Shown here one piece after another: positions 1 through 8,522 of a stretch of 23,325 bases of DNA (positions are counted from its first letter, which is position 1; the number at the start of each line of letters is the position of its first letter). The notes beneath the pieces were generated by a model, which saw only the letters and a list, made by a program, of their open reading frames with translations, did no database searches and was not told the origin of the DNA. The DNA is from SVTX01 sp045660325 (GTDB lineage Bacteria; Bacillota; Clostridia; Oscillospirales; CAG-272): positions 1 to 23,325 of the forward strand of contig JAZRDO010000008.1 in the NCBI GenBank assembly GCA_045660325.1, written 5' to 3'. A program made the translations under genes and the position numbers.

Positions 1-480
1 AAGTGATGTTTTACCCGTACCCGACATACCCTGAAGGATAAGTATTCTCGATACTGCAATTCCCGAAACGAATCGTCTTATATCCTCGATATCGTAGTAG
101 AGCTTCAGCTTACTTGCGGCGTAATTGCGAAATTCCTCGCACAGCTCCTCAAGGCTCTCTACCCTGTCATATTCCTTATGTCCGTACGTGTTTCTCTTCT
201 CGTCTATCTCGCGAAGCATACAAAATCTCTCGCCGATCTCGTCGGGCGCCTCGGGAGCAGCATCGTTATTTTTCGGAACATTCTCAACGACAAGAGTATC
301 GGGCGCTTGGCTCTTACGATTTTTAGAATCAGCTACAAGTATAGCGATCGCCAATATTCCGATAAGCAGCAGCACCACGATAATATATATCATTATCGCG
401 ATCTCGCTCGTGAGGAATCTTACAAGGTCACTGACCTCAAAATCAAGCCCTCCCGCGCGTAAAAATGTATTTCTTATCAT
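1..480 (-). CDS. Membrane-anchored P-loop (AAA-like) ATPase, 3' end beyond window
   Basis: This gene runs off the left edge, leaving 160 N-terminal residues. After a short N-terminus comes one membrane helix at about residues 27-48, then a charged, proline-containing linker, and a soluble domain ending in GMSGTGKTSL (residues 151-160). That is a canonical Walker A loop, preceded by the hydrophobic strand RILILQ. The reading frame also offers an ATG at 492 overlapping the upstream stop (TAATG). I prefer the ATG at 480 because GGAG lies six bases ahead of it. The gene is the last visible member of the minus-strand operon starting near 6700. The fold resembles McrB/MoxR-like AAA ATPases, but Walker B, sensor and lid regions lie outside the window. 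The nucleotide-binding call is firm; substrate and role are unknown. Confidence 0.75.
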   Translation of the reverse strand, partial: MIRNTFLRAGGLDFEVSDLVRFLTSEIAIMIYIIVVLLLIGILAIAILVADSKNRKSQAPDTLVVENVPKNNDAAPEAPDEIGERFCMLREIDEKRNTYGHKEYDRVESLEELCEEFRNYAASKLKLYYDIEDIRRFVSGIAVSRILILQGMSGTGKTSL

Positions 481-491
481 ATGTATCTCCA

Positions 492-3400
492 TTAATTTGC
501 GGAATTTTCCTTCAACGCTCGTTGACATCTAACCGTATTTTCCTCGGAGAAAACACCGTCAAGCGCCTCGGAGAAGGTTGCTATTTCCTTTGCATCGGTC
601 ATCTCGGCGGCAAAGAACGGAATAAGCTTCGCCTCAAGCGCGGAGAAGAAGGCTTCATCAGCCTCGTTCGTACCGAGCGCGTATACCTTTACGTATCTTT
701 CAAAGCCAACCGTAAGCTTATTCGTAAGCTTCTTCTCACTAAGTTTTGCAAGCTTATCGATCTTTTTCCAGTTATCCTCGGAAATGCATGACGTGCTGCG
801 ACTCTTTTCAAGCATATATTCAAGCTGGTAATATTTAAGTCCGTTTACCTCGGAATAAGCCTCGGCAGGAGCGCATCTTGTATATTCAACGTCAAGGATC
901 GCCGACGCCTCCAAAAGGTACGCGGGAATATTATACGCTCTCTCGCCTGATTCAAGATTCATCATAAAGAATACGTTATTTGATACGGCTATTCTCTTTT
1001 CCGCACCGTTTTCGTCAACGTAAGGAATAGTCACATCCGAGAGAGGATTTCTTATATGCTTTGCGAACGGAACGAAATAATCGGAAATATTCTTTGCGGT
1101 GACCTCGGTCAAGGAAATAATGAAAATATCCTGAAGCGATCTTGATGCAAGAGCAAGTCCTCGCATTATCTCCGTCTCCTTGCCGTCCTTTATAAGCACG
1201 TCCGCTTCACTGTCAATGCCTGCGACTGAATCCGTAAGGACGGGCGAGCCGAAATATTCGCAAAGAAGAGTCAATAACGTTCCGTAGGACTCCTTGTCCA
1301 TTCTCGTAATTACAAGACGGGAGGACATAAGAGATGCAAAGAGCCTTGCAATAACACCCTTATCAAAATTGTATCCTCTATCCTTTGTGAACACCTCGAA
1401 GTCGGAAATGAGGCTATTGAACTTAAAGTCCTTCTTAACGAATCGGAAGTGATCGTCCTCGATCTCATCATTTTCCTGCGTCTCGGTCACACGAAGCTCA
1501 AGCTTATCAAATTCATTCACGAACATAACGCTCGCGGATACCACGGGAATCTTCTCCGCATCCTCAAAAAGCTTGGCATTCGCCTCGTTTATCCTCTTTC
1601 TTTCCGCCGCCTCTATGCGCGCATTATCTACTCCGTGCAAAACGAAGAATACGACTGCCGCGATCATAAGAATTGCGGAGATCACGTATACGAAGGGGGA
1701 GCTTATTCCCGCGATCATTGACAAAAGCGCCAAAACTGTCGCAAGGAATGCCGCGCCGACTCCGAAAATTATATTTCTGTAGCCTTTTTTCATATGTTTA
1801 CAATCCGCCTCCAACGTATATTTGTCCGACAAAATATTCGATTCGGACTCCAGATAATCGGATAAGTCCTCTTTTTTGTCCGATTTAAGCTCACGCTCTC
1901 CCATATTTACGGAAAGAACAAGCTCAGCATCGCTCAATGAAGACCCAAGATAGAAGCTATATCTTCCGCGCGGAAAAACAAATTCCCCGCTATCAACATC
2001 AAGCAATGAATAATTATAATCAAGTAAAATATGCTTCGTCTCGCCGCCCGCAAGGGTAATTCTCTCAAAGCAAAGAAGCTCTCTCTTCGGCATTGCGAGT
2101 GCATTTCCCTCAAAGCCGACGTACACCTGCGCGATATCGGTCGCGGGTAACCTTGAGGTGTTCTTTACGGAAAAGCTTATCTTTTTGTCATCAATACGGA
2201 AATGTGAATACTTAAAGCTTGCGCCCGTGTATCCCGAGCCTATCGGGAAATAATCACCATATCCCGCGGTATCGGCATATCGGTAACCCATAAAACGACC
2301 TGTACGCGTACCGAGATAGCTTCTGTATTCAAGCGCTCGGGCAAAGGAATCCGTATCCGCATATACAGGTGAAGAAAGCTTACCCTCGGCATTGTCAATG
2401 CCGAGAATTATGCCGAGCGCATGCTTTATCGCGCCCTCGGAGCTATTCGGAATACAAATCGTTGCCGCTCCGTATTTTGTAAAGCTCGCATCAAATGAGT
2501 ACGCGCCGCAGTAAACGAAAATTATCTTATGCTTATAGCTTGCGATACTGTCAACAAAATGCGCCTGATTTGCATCAAGGTGGAGATTCTTATGTTCTTT
2601 TATTCTCTTCTCCGCGCTCTTTGTTTTACCCAAAAATACGACGACCTTATCGCTCTTTCTTATAAGCTCATAGCAAACAGGATCCTTGTCCTGTGAAAGC
2701 TCCTTACCTATCTCGTAGCCCTGGGAATATCCGTTCACGGTAAATCCGAGCGCCTCAAGATAAGAAACGTATTTATCATAAATCTCGGAATAATTCTCTC
2801 CGTCCGCAAGATTTATTATATCTCCGATAAGCGCTACGGTCTGCTTATTGGTTACGGGGATCGCTTCCCTTGTGTTTTTTAATAAGACGGAGCATTTCTT
2901 AAAGCATTCGGCAAGAATCTCGTCGGTACTGTCCGCCATAGCCGAAATCACCGTTCTGTTACAGTTCTCAGCAAAATCAAGAAGTCTCTCAATCGCCAGA
3001 TCAATCGCGTCGGGAGAGATCGCCCTACCCGATTCCTCCTCGGACATAAGCTCTCCCACAGTAACACGTCCGCTTGCTATCAAGCTCTTCAAGGAAACGT
3101 ATCGGTCCGCGGCGGCTTTAAGCGTGCTCTCGGATGCGGATAAGCATATCATTCCGTTTTCGATCGCCTTGACCGTATCCCTCTCTCTTACATTGCGGCA
3201 AATAAGCTTGCCCGCAAAGGACTTCATCCTGCCTGTGATGATATCCCTTTTAAGCTCCTCGTTTACCGAATAATAGGGCGAGGACTCGGACAGCTGCTCG
3301 GCAATAATGCCAATGCAGGAGGTATGAGCCGACACACGTTCAAAGGGCTTGACTATATATTCGCGTACAATATTCATTTTAGGAATCCTGTCGAGCCATT

Positions 3401-3818
3401 CCGTATCGCTTTCGGATACACCGAAGCCGTCAAGACAAACTCTCATAGATACCTCGTCAGCGGCGGAGAGTATAGCGTCAACCGTGGACACACAAGCCTC
3501 CACGTCGTCCGAATACGAGATATCAAAGGGACTTATTTTTATTTTAGGTCCGCGAACGATAGCGCAGTTGACACCGTCACGACCCATTTTGCAAAATACT
3601 GCTCGCGCAACCTTTTTTATAAGCTCTCCGTCGTATGACGATGCCAATGCAAACGGAGAAATAAAAAGTATCTCACAGTATTTTGTAAAATCCGCAAATT
3701 TTACCGACGGAAGACCTTGCGATACAAATTCACTGTCGGTCAGTAAGGACACGTCCGATATAAGACGCGCCTTTTGACTTAAAGTCAATCCGTCAATTAT
3801 TTTTTTATGCTTTAACAT
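492..3818 (-). CDS. GH3-like pseudoenzyme fused to a membrane hairpin and a degenerate ATPase-like domain
   Basis: This is a 1108-residue protein with no signal peptide. Residues about 8-280 follow the glycoside hydrolase 3 barrel: LTLSQKARL at the start, then GVNCAIVRGPKIKISPF, which resembles the family's GVNxxxGPxxxIxRxP. Residues about 300-500 resemble the GH3 C-terminal domain (KKCSVLLKNTREAIPV, then VALIGD). Residues about 545-655 look like the fibronectin-III-like GH3 tail. The expected nucleophile motif (TDW or SDW) reads CRN near residue 208, and the usual KH pair reads GI near 170, so hydrolase activity is unlikely. Two membrane helices follow (about 682-704 and 712-733). Positively charged flanks place both ends in the cytoplasm. 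Residues 816-849 align without gaps to the P-loop region of the next gene, but the loop itself is destroyed. RBS GGTGG. The fold assignment is by eye; the function is unknown. Confidence 0.7.
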   Translation of the reverse strand: MLKHKKIIDGLTLSQKARLISDVSLLTDSEFVSQGLPSVKFADFTKYCEILFISPFALASSYDGELIKKVARAVFCKMGRDGVNCAIVRGPKIKISPFDISYSDDVEACVSTVDAILSAADEVSMRVCLDGFGVSESDTEWLDRIPKMNIVREYIVKPFERVSAHTSCIGIIAEQLSESSPYYSVNEELKRDIITGRMKSFAGKLICRNVRERDTVKAIENGMICLSASESTLKAAADRYVSLKSLIASGRVTVGELMSEEESGRAISPDAIDLAIERLLDFAENCNRTVISAMADSTDEILAECFKKCSVLLKNTREAIPVTNKQTVALIGDIINLADGENYSEIYDKYVSYLEALGFTVNGYSQGYEIGKELSQDKDPVCYELIRKSDKVVVFLGKTKSAEKRIKEHKNLHLDANQAHFVDSIASYKHKIIFVYCGAYSFDASFTKYGAATICIPNSSEGAIKHALGIILGIDNAEGKLSSPVYADTDSFARALEYRSYLGTRTGRFMGYRYADTAGYGDYFPIGSGYTGASFKYSHFRIDDKKISFSVKNTSRLPATDIAQVYVGFEGNALAMPKRELLCFERITLAGGETKHILLDYNYSLLDVDSGEFVFPRGRYSFYLGSSLSDAELVLSVNMGERELKSDKKEDLSDYLESESNILSDKYTLEADCKHMKKGYRNIIFGVGAAFLATVLALLSMIAGISSPFVYVISAILMIAAVVFFVLHGVDNARIEAAERKRINEANAKLFEDAEKIPVVSASVMFVNEFDKLELRVTETQENDEIEDDHFRFVKKDFKFNSLISDFEVFTKDRGYNFDKGVIARLFASLMSSRLVITRMDKESYGTLLTLLCEYFGSPVLTDSVAGIDSEADVLIKDGKETEIMRGLALASRSLQDIFIISLTEVTAKNISDYFVPFAKHIRNPLSDVTIPYVDENGAEKRIAVSNNVFFMMNLESGERAYNIPAYLLEASAILDVEYTRCAPAEAYSEVNGLKYYQLEYMLEKSRSTSCISEDNWKKIDKLAKLSEKKLTNKLTVGFERYVKVYALGTNEADEAFFSALEAKLIPFFAAEMTDAKEIATFSEALDGVFSEENTVRCQRALKENSAN

Positions 3819-3834
3819 TTTTAACCACCGATTT

Positions 3835-4404
3835 TTAAATTATCTGGTACAGTATCTCATTCATCATCCAGCTGATAAACGGCAAGAGCGATATCGCGCT
3901 CACCGCCGCAAGCGTGAGGATAGTAATGAAATTCAAAAGTGTATTTGATCTTCTCATCTTAGAGACCTGAGAGAACGAGCCCTCGCCACGAAGGAAGCTC
4001 TCCTTATATCTCCACTTGGAATCAAGCGGATAAACCGCAATCGGATCCTTATGCTCCAATGAATAAACGTACCTGCCGCATCTTGCTCTCACGGGCTGTA
4101 TCTTAAAATCCACACACCTCTCGGAAAGCATAATTCCGTTCGGAATTGCAAACGGAGCATTCGCCCTCGTACGGGATATATCCTCGCGGATTCTGTTTTT
4201 CTTTATCACGTTACCCGCAACGTCAAGCTGGAAAAGTATAAATTCTATATGTGTTACAGGTAAAGGAAGCGTATTCATAAAGCGAACGGAAAGATATCTT
4301 TTTCCGTCATTTTTCAAAATAACGTACTGCTTGGGATATACGGCGCAATCGCATTTATCCTGATATTCGCCCTTTGCCACTACAACATTCTTTTTGTTCG
4401 ACAT
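3835..4404 (-). CDS. Tail-anchored membrane protein with beta-rich cytoplasmic domain
   Basis: This 189-residue protein has no signal peptide. Residues 1-150 are rich in predicted strands, and a single hydrophobic helix sits near the C-terminus (about 157-180), suggesting a tail-anchored protein facing the cytoplasm. The segment KQYVILKNDGKRYLSVRFMN closely resembles KQYIICSENGAKYLRCYVNN in the upstream neighbour, so the two proteins probably share a homologous beta-sandwich-like domain. The start is well supported by a purine-rich AAAGGGGG ribosome binding site. The gene begins one base after the upstream stop, and 16 bp separate it from the GH3-like gene. I do not recognise the family. Co-transcription suggests it forms part of a membrane complex with its neighbours, which is an inference. 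Confidence 0.7.
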   Translation of the reverse strand: MSNKKNVVVAKGEYQDKCDCAVYPKQYVILKNDGKRYLSVRFMNTLPLPVTHIEFILFQLDVAGNVIKKNRIREDISRTRANAPFAIPNGIMLSERCVDFKIQPVRARCGRYVYSLEHKDPIAVYPLDSKWRYKESFLRGEGSFSQVSKMRRSNTLLNFITILTLAAVSAISLLPFISWMMNEILYQII

Positions 4405-4405
4405 A

Positions 4406-5104
4406 TCAGTTTATCCCCCTTTTGTACTTTCTTGTATAAAGAAGAACAATAACACCGCCAAGCGCAAGACCTATTACAAGAGAGATCAAAAACGCGGAAA
4501 TATTCGACGGGAACACGATATCCGAGGTGTGGCAGAACGCTCTTACAAAGGAATTCGTAAGCATACCGACTATCGCTATCAAAAGCGCGGACACACCGCC
4601 GTAAATAGCACAGGAGACGTAAGAATAATGCGCTCTTGTATCCCTGTTCCAATACATACCGTCGGCATTACGAAGAATAAGACTTACGTAAGCGGTATCG
4701 GCGGGAAGCTTTACCGCGCCCGAAATATCTCCGCCACTCAAAAGCTCATTTACGCCTATAATATCGATCAGCTTATTCTTATTGTTGAACACGTGAACGT
4801 CGTATTCTATATATCTCACCCTGTTGTTTACGTAGCAACGGAGATATTTTGCGCCGTTCTCCGAGCAAATAATATACTGCTTTATATACTTTCTTGCGGG
4901 GATCTCGGGCATATATACAACCGCTCTTCCGCTCTCGTACGTATATTTTTTTATACCGCGATCCTGCATTCGCCTTCCGCACGGAACGGGCCTCATTATT
5001 AACCGCGGCAGGTAAAATGCTATCAGAACGTATGCCACCGCGATTGCGGAGACGGTAATTACGCCCTTGAGCATTGCTTCAACGTAAATTAAAATTTCAT
5101 CCAT
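4406..5104 (-). CDS. Three-helix membrane protein with beta-rich domain
   Basis: This is a 232-residue protein. One membrane helix lies at about residues 14-36 and is followed by a cluster of Arg and Lys, which argues for a cytoplasmic central domain. That domain (about 40-160) is strand-rich and contains KQYIICSENGAKYLRCYVNN, similar to the downstream 189-residue protein. Two further helices follow (about 163-188 and 203-225), ending in a basic tail (YTRKYKRGIN). The ribosome binding site is AGGAAA, six bases before the ATG. The gene sits 15 bp after the CvpA-like gene and one base before the next start, so translation is probably coupled. No known family is recognised. A structural or scaffolding role in a membrane complex is only an inference. 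Confidence 0.7.
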   Translation of the reverse strand: MDEILIYVEAMLKGVITVSAIAVAYVLIAFYLPRLIMRPVPCGRRMQDRGIKKYTYESGRAVVYMPEIPARKYIKQYIICSENGAKYLRCYVNNRVRYIEYDVHVFNNKNKLIDIIGVNELLSGGDISGAVKLPADTAYVSLILRNADGMYWNRDTRAHYSYVSCAIYGGVSALLIAIVGMLTNSFVRAFCHTSDIVFPSNISAFLISLVIGLALGGVIVLLYTRKYKRGIN

Positions 5105-5119
5105 TTTTTATTTCCTAAT

Positions 5120-6631
5120 TTAAGATACGGCATCTAAATCAAGATCCGCCCTGTACTTTTCAAAGAAGGCTCTTATCGTGTCGGGAGTTATATCCCCACT
5201 CGTCGCACCAATATCGTCGACAAGCTTTTCCACGGTCACCTCCACCATATCCTCGGGAACGTCAAGTCCGCTGTTTCGGATAGCCTCGTAAGCCGTGCTT
5301 TTAATGAAGTCTATCTGATCCTCTCTCGGCAGATGTCTTACCTCGTTTACCGCATCGGAGATATCCTCCATAATGATATTAAGCTCACCCTCGCCGATTC
5401 CGCCGTCAATTACCGCGGCGGTTATCATACTGACGGTAAGATCGTCGACCGCGTCGGCAATATCCGCCATTCTGGGATTTTTCTTTAATATCCTCTTGAT
5501 ATCATTTAAGAAGCTGTCGTCACCAAAAAGTGAAAGCAGGTCAACGTAGTTCGTATTATCGATAATACCTTCCTCAAGGAAGAGTAAATAAAGCTCTATT
5601 AAGGTAGTCATATCGTTTGCAACGTATCTCGGAGTGGTCTTGGAGCAAACGTATAAAACCTTATTTATAACGGGATTTGCCGCCTCGGTTACCGCAGGTC
5701 TTGGCAATCCCATAAACGCCTCGCCCTCAAGCCATGCGCCCGCTGTTCCCGAAATGAAGTCCGCGGCTATATTCTTTAAGGATTCGGATTTATTTATGTA
5801 TTTACCTACCCTCTTGAGATCCTCAATCTCGGAGCTTGTAGCCTCGTTCATATTGACCATAAGCCTTGCGGAATCAAGTATCTTATTAAAATACTTGCCC
5901 GTATTCTTAAGCTCTCTGTTAATGGCAAAATAGCTTCCATCAAGATCACTTGTGGCGCTCGCGTAATACGCGATATTGCCGCCGCAGTAATATACGACGT
6001 TTGCTACGGGGTCGTTTTTATAATCTCCAATCAAGTCGTCAAGCTGATCCTCAAGCTCATCGGTATCAACGTCCTGCACGTCCAAGGATTCTATCATCGT
6101 AACGGCTCTGTCGAACATTTTCACAGTACCCATTACAGGAGAAATAAGGATCGAGGCGATGAAAACACCGCACAAGGTGTTTACTAAAATATTAAATCCT
6201 CTTTCGTGTCTCTTAAGCCAACCCGAGTTCTCCTTTACGTCCTTGTCGTTCTCGCCGTCAAGGTTAGGATTCTTCTTCTTGATAATGAAAAGTGCTACTC
6301 TTGTAACGATGCGAAGCACAAGGAATACAAAAACGAATACGAAGGGATTTACAATAGCATCGCAATACGCGAACACGATCTTGCTTATTGACGGAAGATT
6401 TTCTCCGAGCCTTGTAATGAATTCGACCGAAGAGATCGGACTGTAAATAAGCTTTGCCAACGCATCAGAAATAGGTGCGGAAATCACAAGAGACAAAAAA
6501 ACCGCGAGCAAAACGAAGGCAGCATTAATGAGACTCGCATAAAATCCCCTTTTGATTCCTCTTGCTATTTCGTACAATACGATCGCCGCAGTGAATATTA
6601 AAACTGCGACAGAAACCAAAGAAAACGTCAT
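5120..6631 (-). CDS. CvpA-like membrane protein with long C-terminal extension
   Basis: The first 170 residues hold four hydrophobic helices (about 4-22, 31-51, 93-117 and 146-168). The segment IARGIKRGFYASLINAAFVL matches the hallmark basic loop and second helix of the CvpA (colicin V production) family. Typical CvpA proteins are about 160-180 residues. This one has 503, the extra 330 being a soluble, mostly helical, acidic C-terminal region with no motif I recognise. CvpA proteins are inner-membrane proteins whose role is poorly defined. The start is supported by GGAGGTG upstream, and this is the first gene after a perfect promoter. As promoter-proximal gene of the GH3-like/ATPase operon it may be its membrane base, which is an inference. 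Confidence 0.75.
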   Translation of the reverse strand: MTFSLVSVAVLIFTAAIVLYEIARGIKRGFYASLINAAFVLLAVFLSLVISAPISDALAKLIYSPISSVEFITRLGENLPSISKIVFAYCDAIVNPFVFVFVFLVLRIVTRVALFIIKKKNPNLDGENDKDVKENSGWLKRHERGFNILVNTLCGVFIASILISPVMGTVKMFDRAVTMIESLDVQDVDTDELEDQLDDLIGDYKNDPVANVVYYCGGNIAYYASATSDLDGSYFAINRELKNTGKYFNKILDSARLMVNMNEATSSEIEDLKRVGKYINKSESLKNIAADFISGTAGAWLEGEAFMGLPRPAVTEAANPVINKVLYVCSKTTPRYVANDMTTLIELYLLFLEEGIIDNTNYVDLLSLFGDDSFLNDIKRILKKNPRMADIADAVDDLTVSMITAAVIDGGIGEGELNIIMEDISDAVNEVRHLPREDQIDFIKSTAYEAIRNSGLDVPEDMVEVTVEKLVDDIGATSGDITPDTIRAFFEKYRADLDLDAVS

Positions 6632-6706
6632 ACGACACCTCCGCTTCCCGCACGCTCGCGTGAAAGATGTATATATTAAATATAATAATTATAATTATGT
6701 GCTCTT

Positions 6707-6735
6707 ATTATAACACGATTATTTACTTTTGTCAA
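6707..6735 (-). promoter_or_regulatory. Consensus sigma-A promoter for the CvpA/GH3-like operon
   Basis: On the minus strand TTGACA (6735-6730) is followed by exactly 17 bp and TATAAT (6712-6707). Transcription should start near 6700, giving a leader of about 70 nt before the CvpA-like gene. This is a full consensus match, so strong expression is expected. I see no obvious operator in the short AT-rich leader. Confidence 0.85.
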
Positions 6736-6773
6736 GGAATTATCAAAACTTTTTGAATAATTCAATCAAGCCA

Positions 6774-6806
6774 TAAAAAAGAGCCCCGCCTATCTCGGCG
6801 GGGCTT
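6774..6806 (-). terminator. Intrinsic terminator of the fakB-fakA operon
   Basis: A nine-bp GC-rich stem (6782-6790 paired with 6797-6805, six-base loop) lies directly after the fakA stop. On the minus strand it is followed by six T residues (6780-6775). It separates fakA from the promoter of the next operon. Confidence 0.9.
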
Positions 6807-6811
6807 CAATT

Positions 6812-8464
6812 TTAAGTTTCTACTGAAATTACGTAATCGTAAATCGGCTGACCTCCGGGCAGCATAGCCACCTCGCAAGCTCCGCCAACCTTTGCGGAAA
6901 TAATTCCTGCCGCCTTCTCAGCCTCGGAGTCGGAAATGCTCTCGCCGTAGAATACGGTTACAAAGGATGCTCCTGTCATTCCGCGGGAAAGCTGCTGAAT
7001 GCACGCCTCACGGGTATCGGTTACACACGCGATCTTGTTTTCCACAAGACCCAAGAACTGACCCTTCTTTATCGTAAATCTATCGATCTGGGTATCTCTT
7101 ACCGCATACGTTACGGACATAGAGGTAACAAGCTCATAGGCAAATTTCATTTCCTTGGTATTCATATCGGATTCGACATCGGGATTGAACGCTATCATCG
7201 CCGCAATTCCCTGCGGAACGCTCTCGGTCGGAAGAACGATAACCCTTCTTTCCGTAACGATCTCAGCCGCCTGCTTTGCTACCATGCTGATATTCTTATT
7301 GTTCGGCAAAATATATACGTATTCGGACGGGGTCTTCATAACCGCGTCGATAATATTCTGCGTGCTGGGGTTCATAGTCTGACCGCCCTCGATGACGGTA
7401 TCAACACCAAGGTCACGGAACACCTCGGATATTCCCTCACCCATACATACACTGACAAAGCCGTACTTCTTCTCAGTCTTGACCTTCTTCGGCTTTGTAT
7501 CCTCCTTGCCTGCGCCACCGCTGAGATTAGTATGCTGATTTCGCATATTTTCAATCTTAACGGATGCAAGAGAACCAAAATCAAGAGCCTTCGTAAGCAC
7601 TGCTCCGGGGTCGTTCGTATGTATGTGGAGCTTGATTATGCTCTCATCATCCACGAATACGGCGGAGTCGCCTATTCCCTTTATAAATTCATAAAGCTCG
7701 CCCGACGTATCCTCGCCGAGATATTGCTCGTTTTTATCAATGATACATTCGGTACAATAACCGAATTCAATGGAATCCGTGTCAAAATCCGAGAAGCTCG
7801 CGCCATTTCCGACAGCTGCCGTCGGCTCTGCCTCAGCCTTGCCTTCATTTTCAACAGGCTTGTCAAAATATGCGGATCTCATACCGCGAAGAACCAATAC
7901 GAATCCGTAGCCGCCCGCATCAACTACACCCGCCTGCTTTAAAACAGGAAGCATCTCGGGAGTCCTTGAAAGAGTATCCTCCGCGCTTTTTACGACAAGC
8001 TCGATAAGCTCGTCAAGCTCTATTGAATTATTCGCGTCATAAGCGCGTCTGGCATCCTCCGAGCATACTCTCATTACCGTGAGAATAGTACCCTCGGTGG
8101 GCTTCATAACCGCTCTGTACGCCTCAACCGTTCCTCGCTCAAGAGCCGAAACAAGCTCACGAGCGCCCGCCTCGTTCACACCGCGAAGCGCCTTTCCCAT
8201 ACCTCTGAAAAAGAGAGAAAGGATAGCTGCCGAGTTACCTCTCGCGCTTCTGAGCATAAGCGCGGCGATCTTTTCGGCAGCCTCGCCGACAGCGTCGTGC
8301 TCGCCCGAGCTCTTTATGGTGCTCATAGTGAGGCTCATATTCGTTCCCGTATCACCGTCAGGCACCGGGAAAACGTTGAGATTATTGGTCTCTTCTTTAT
8401 TATTATCGAGATGATTCGCAGCCGATATCATCATACTGCGAAGCTTCTTTCCCGTAATTCCCAT
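6812..8464 (-). CDS. fakA: Fatty acid kinase catalytic subunit FakA (DAK2/YloV family)
   Basis: This protein has 550 residues, the usual length for FakA/YloV. The N-terminal DAK2 kinase domain contains NVFPVPDGDTGTNM (residues 30-43), whose Asp residues bind magnesium and ATP in this family. It is followed by RGNSAAILS and the middle and C-terminal domains typical of FakA. Known role: it phosphorylates fatty acids bound to a FakB (DegV) protein, giving acyl-phosphate for membrane phospholipid synthesis from exogenous fatty acids. The upstream neighbour is a DegV-family protein, which matches the kinase-carrier partnership. The gap between them is 58 bp, and AAAGGGGA lies just ahead of the ATG. 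The C-terminal GGQPIYDYVISVE is typical of the FakB-interacting domain. High confidence. Confidence 0.93.
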   Translation of the reverse strand: MGITGKKLRSMMISAANHLDNNKEETNNLNVFPVPDGDTGTNMSLTMSTIKSSGEHDAVGEAAEKIAALMLRSARGNSAAILSLFFRGMGKALRGVNEAGARELVSALERGTVEAYRAVMKPTEGTILTVMRVCSEDARRAYDANNSIELDELIELVVKSAEDTLSRTPEMLPVLKQAGVVDAGGYGFVLVLRGMRSAYFDKPVENEGKAEAEPTAAVGNGASFSDFDTDSIEFGYCTECIIDKNEQYLGEDTSGELYEFIKGIGDSAVFVDDESIIKLHIHTNDPGAVLTKALDFGSLASVKIENMRNQHTNLSGGAGKEDTKPKKVKTEKKYGFVSVCMGEGISEVFRDLGVDTVIEGGQTMNPSTQNIIDAVMKTPSEYVYILPNNKNISMVAKQAAEIVTERRVIVLPTESVPQGIAAMIAFNPDVESDMNTKEMKFAYELVTSMSVTYAVRDTQIDRFTIKKGQFLGLVENKIACVTDTREACIQQLSRGMTGASFVTVFYGESISDSEAEKAAGIISAKVGGACEVAMLPGGQPIYDYVISVET

Positions 8465-8522
8465 TACTATCCCCTTTCCGCCGTCCGAATTGACGGCATA
8501 CTAAGCTTGAGTACCTAAACAA

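Noticed and set aside
4394..5002. 202-codon plus-strand frame antisense to the three-helix membrane protein
   Set aside because: The minus-strand gene has a proper start, coherent membrane helices and operon spacing; the plus frame has none of these.
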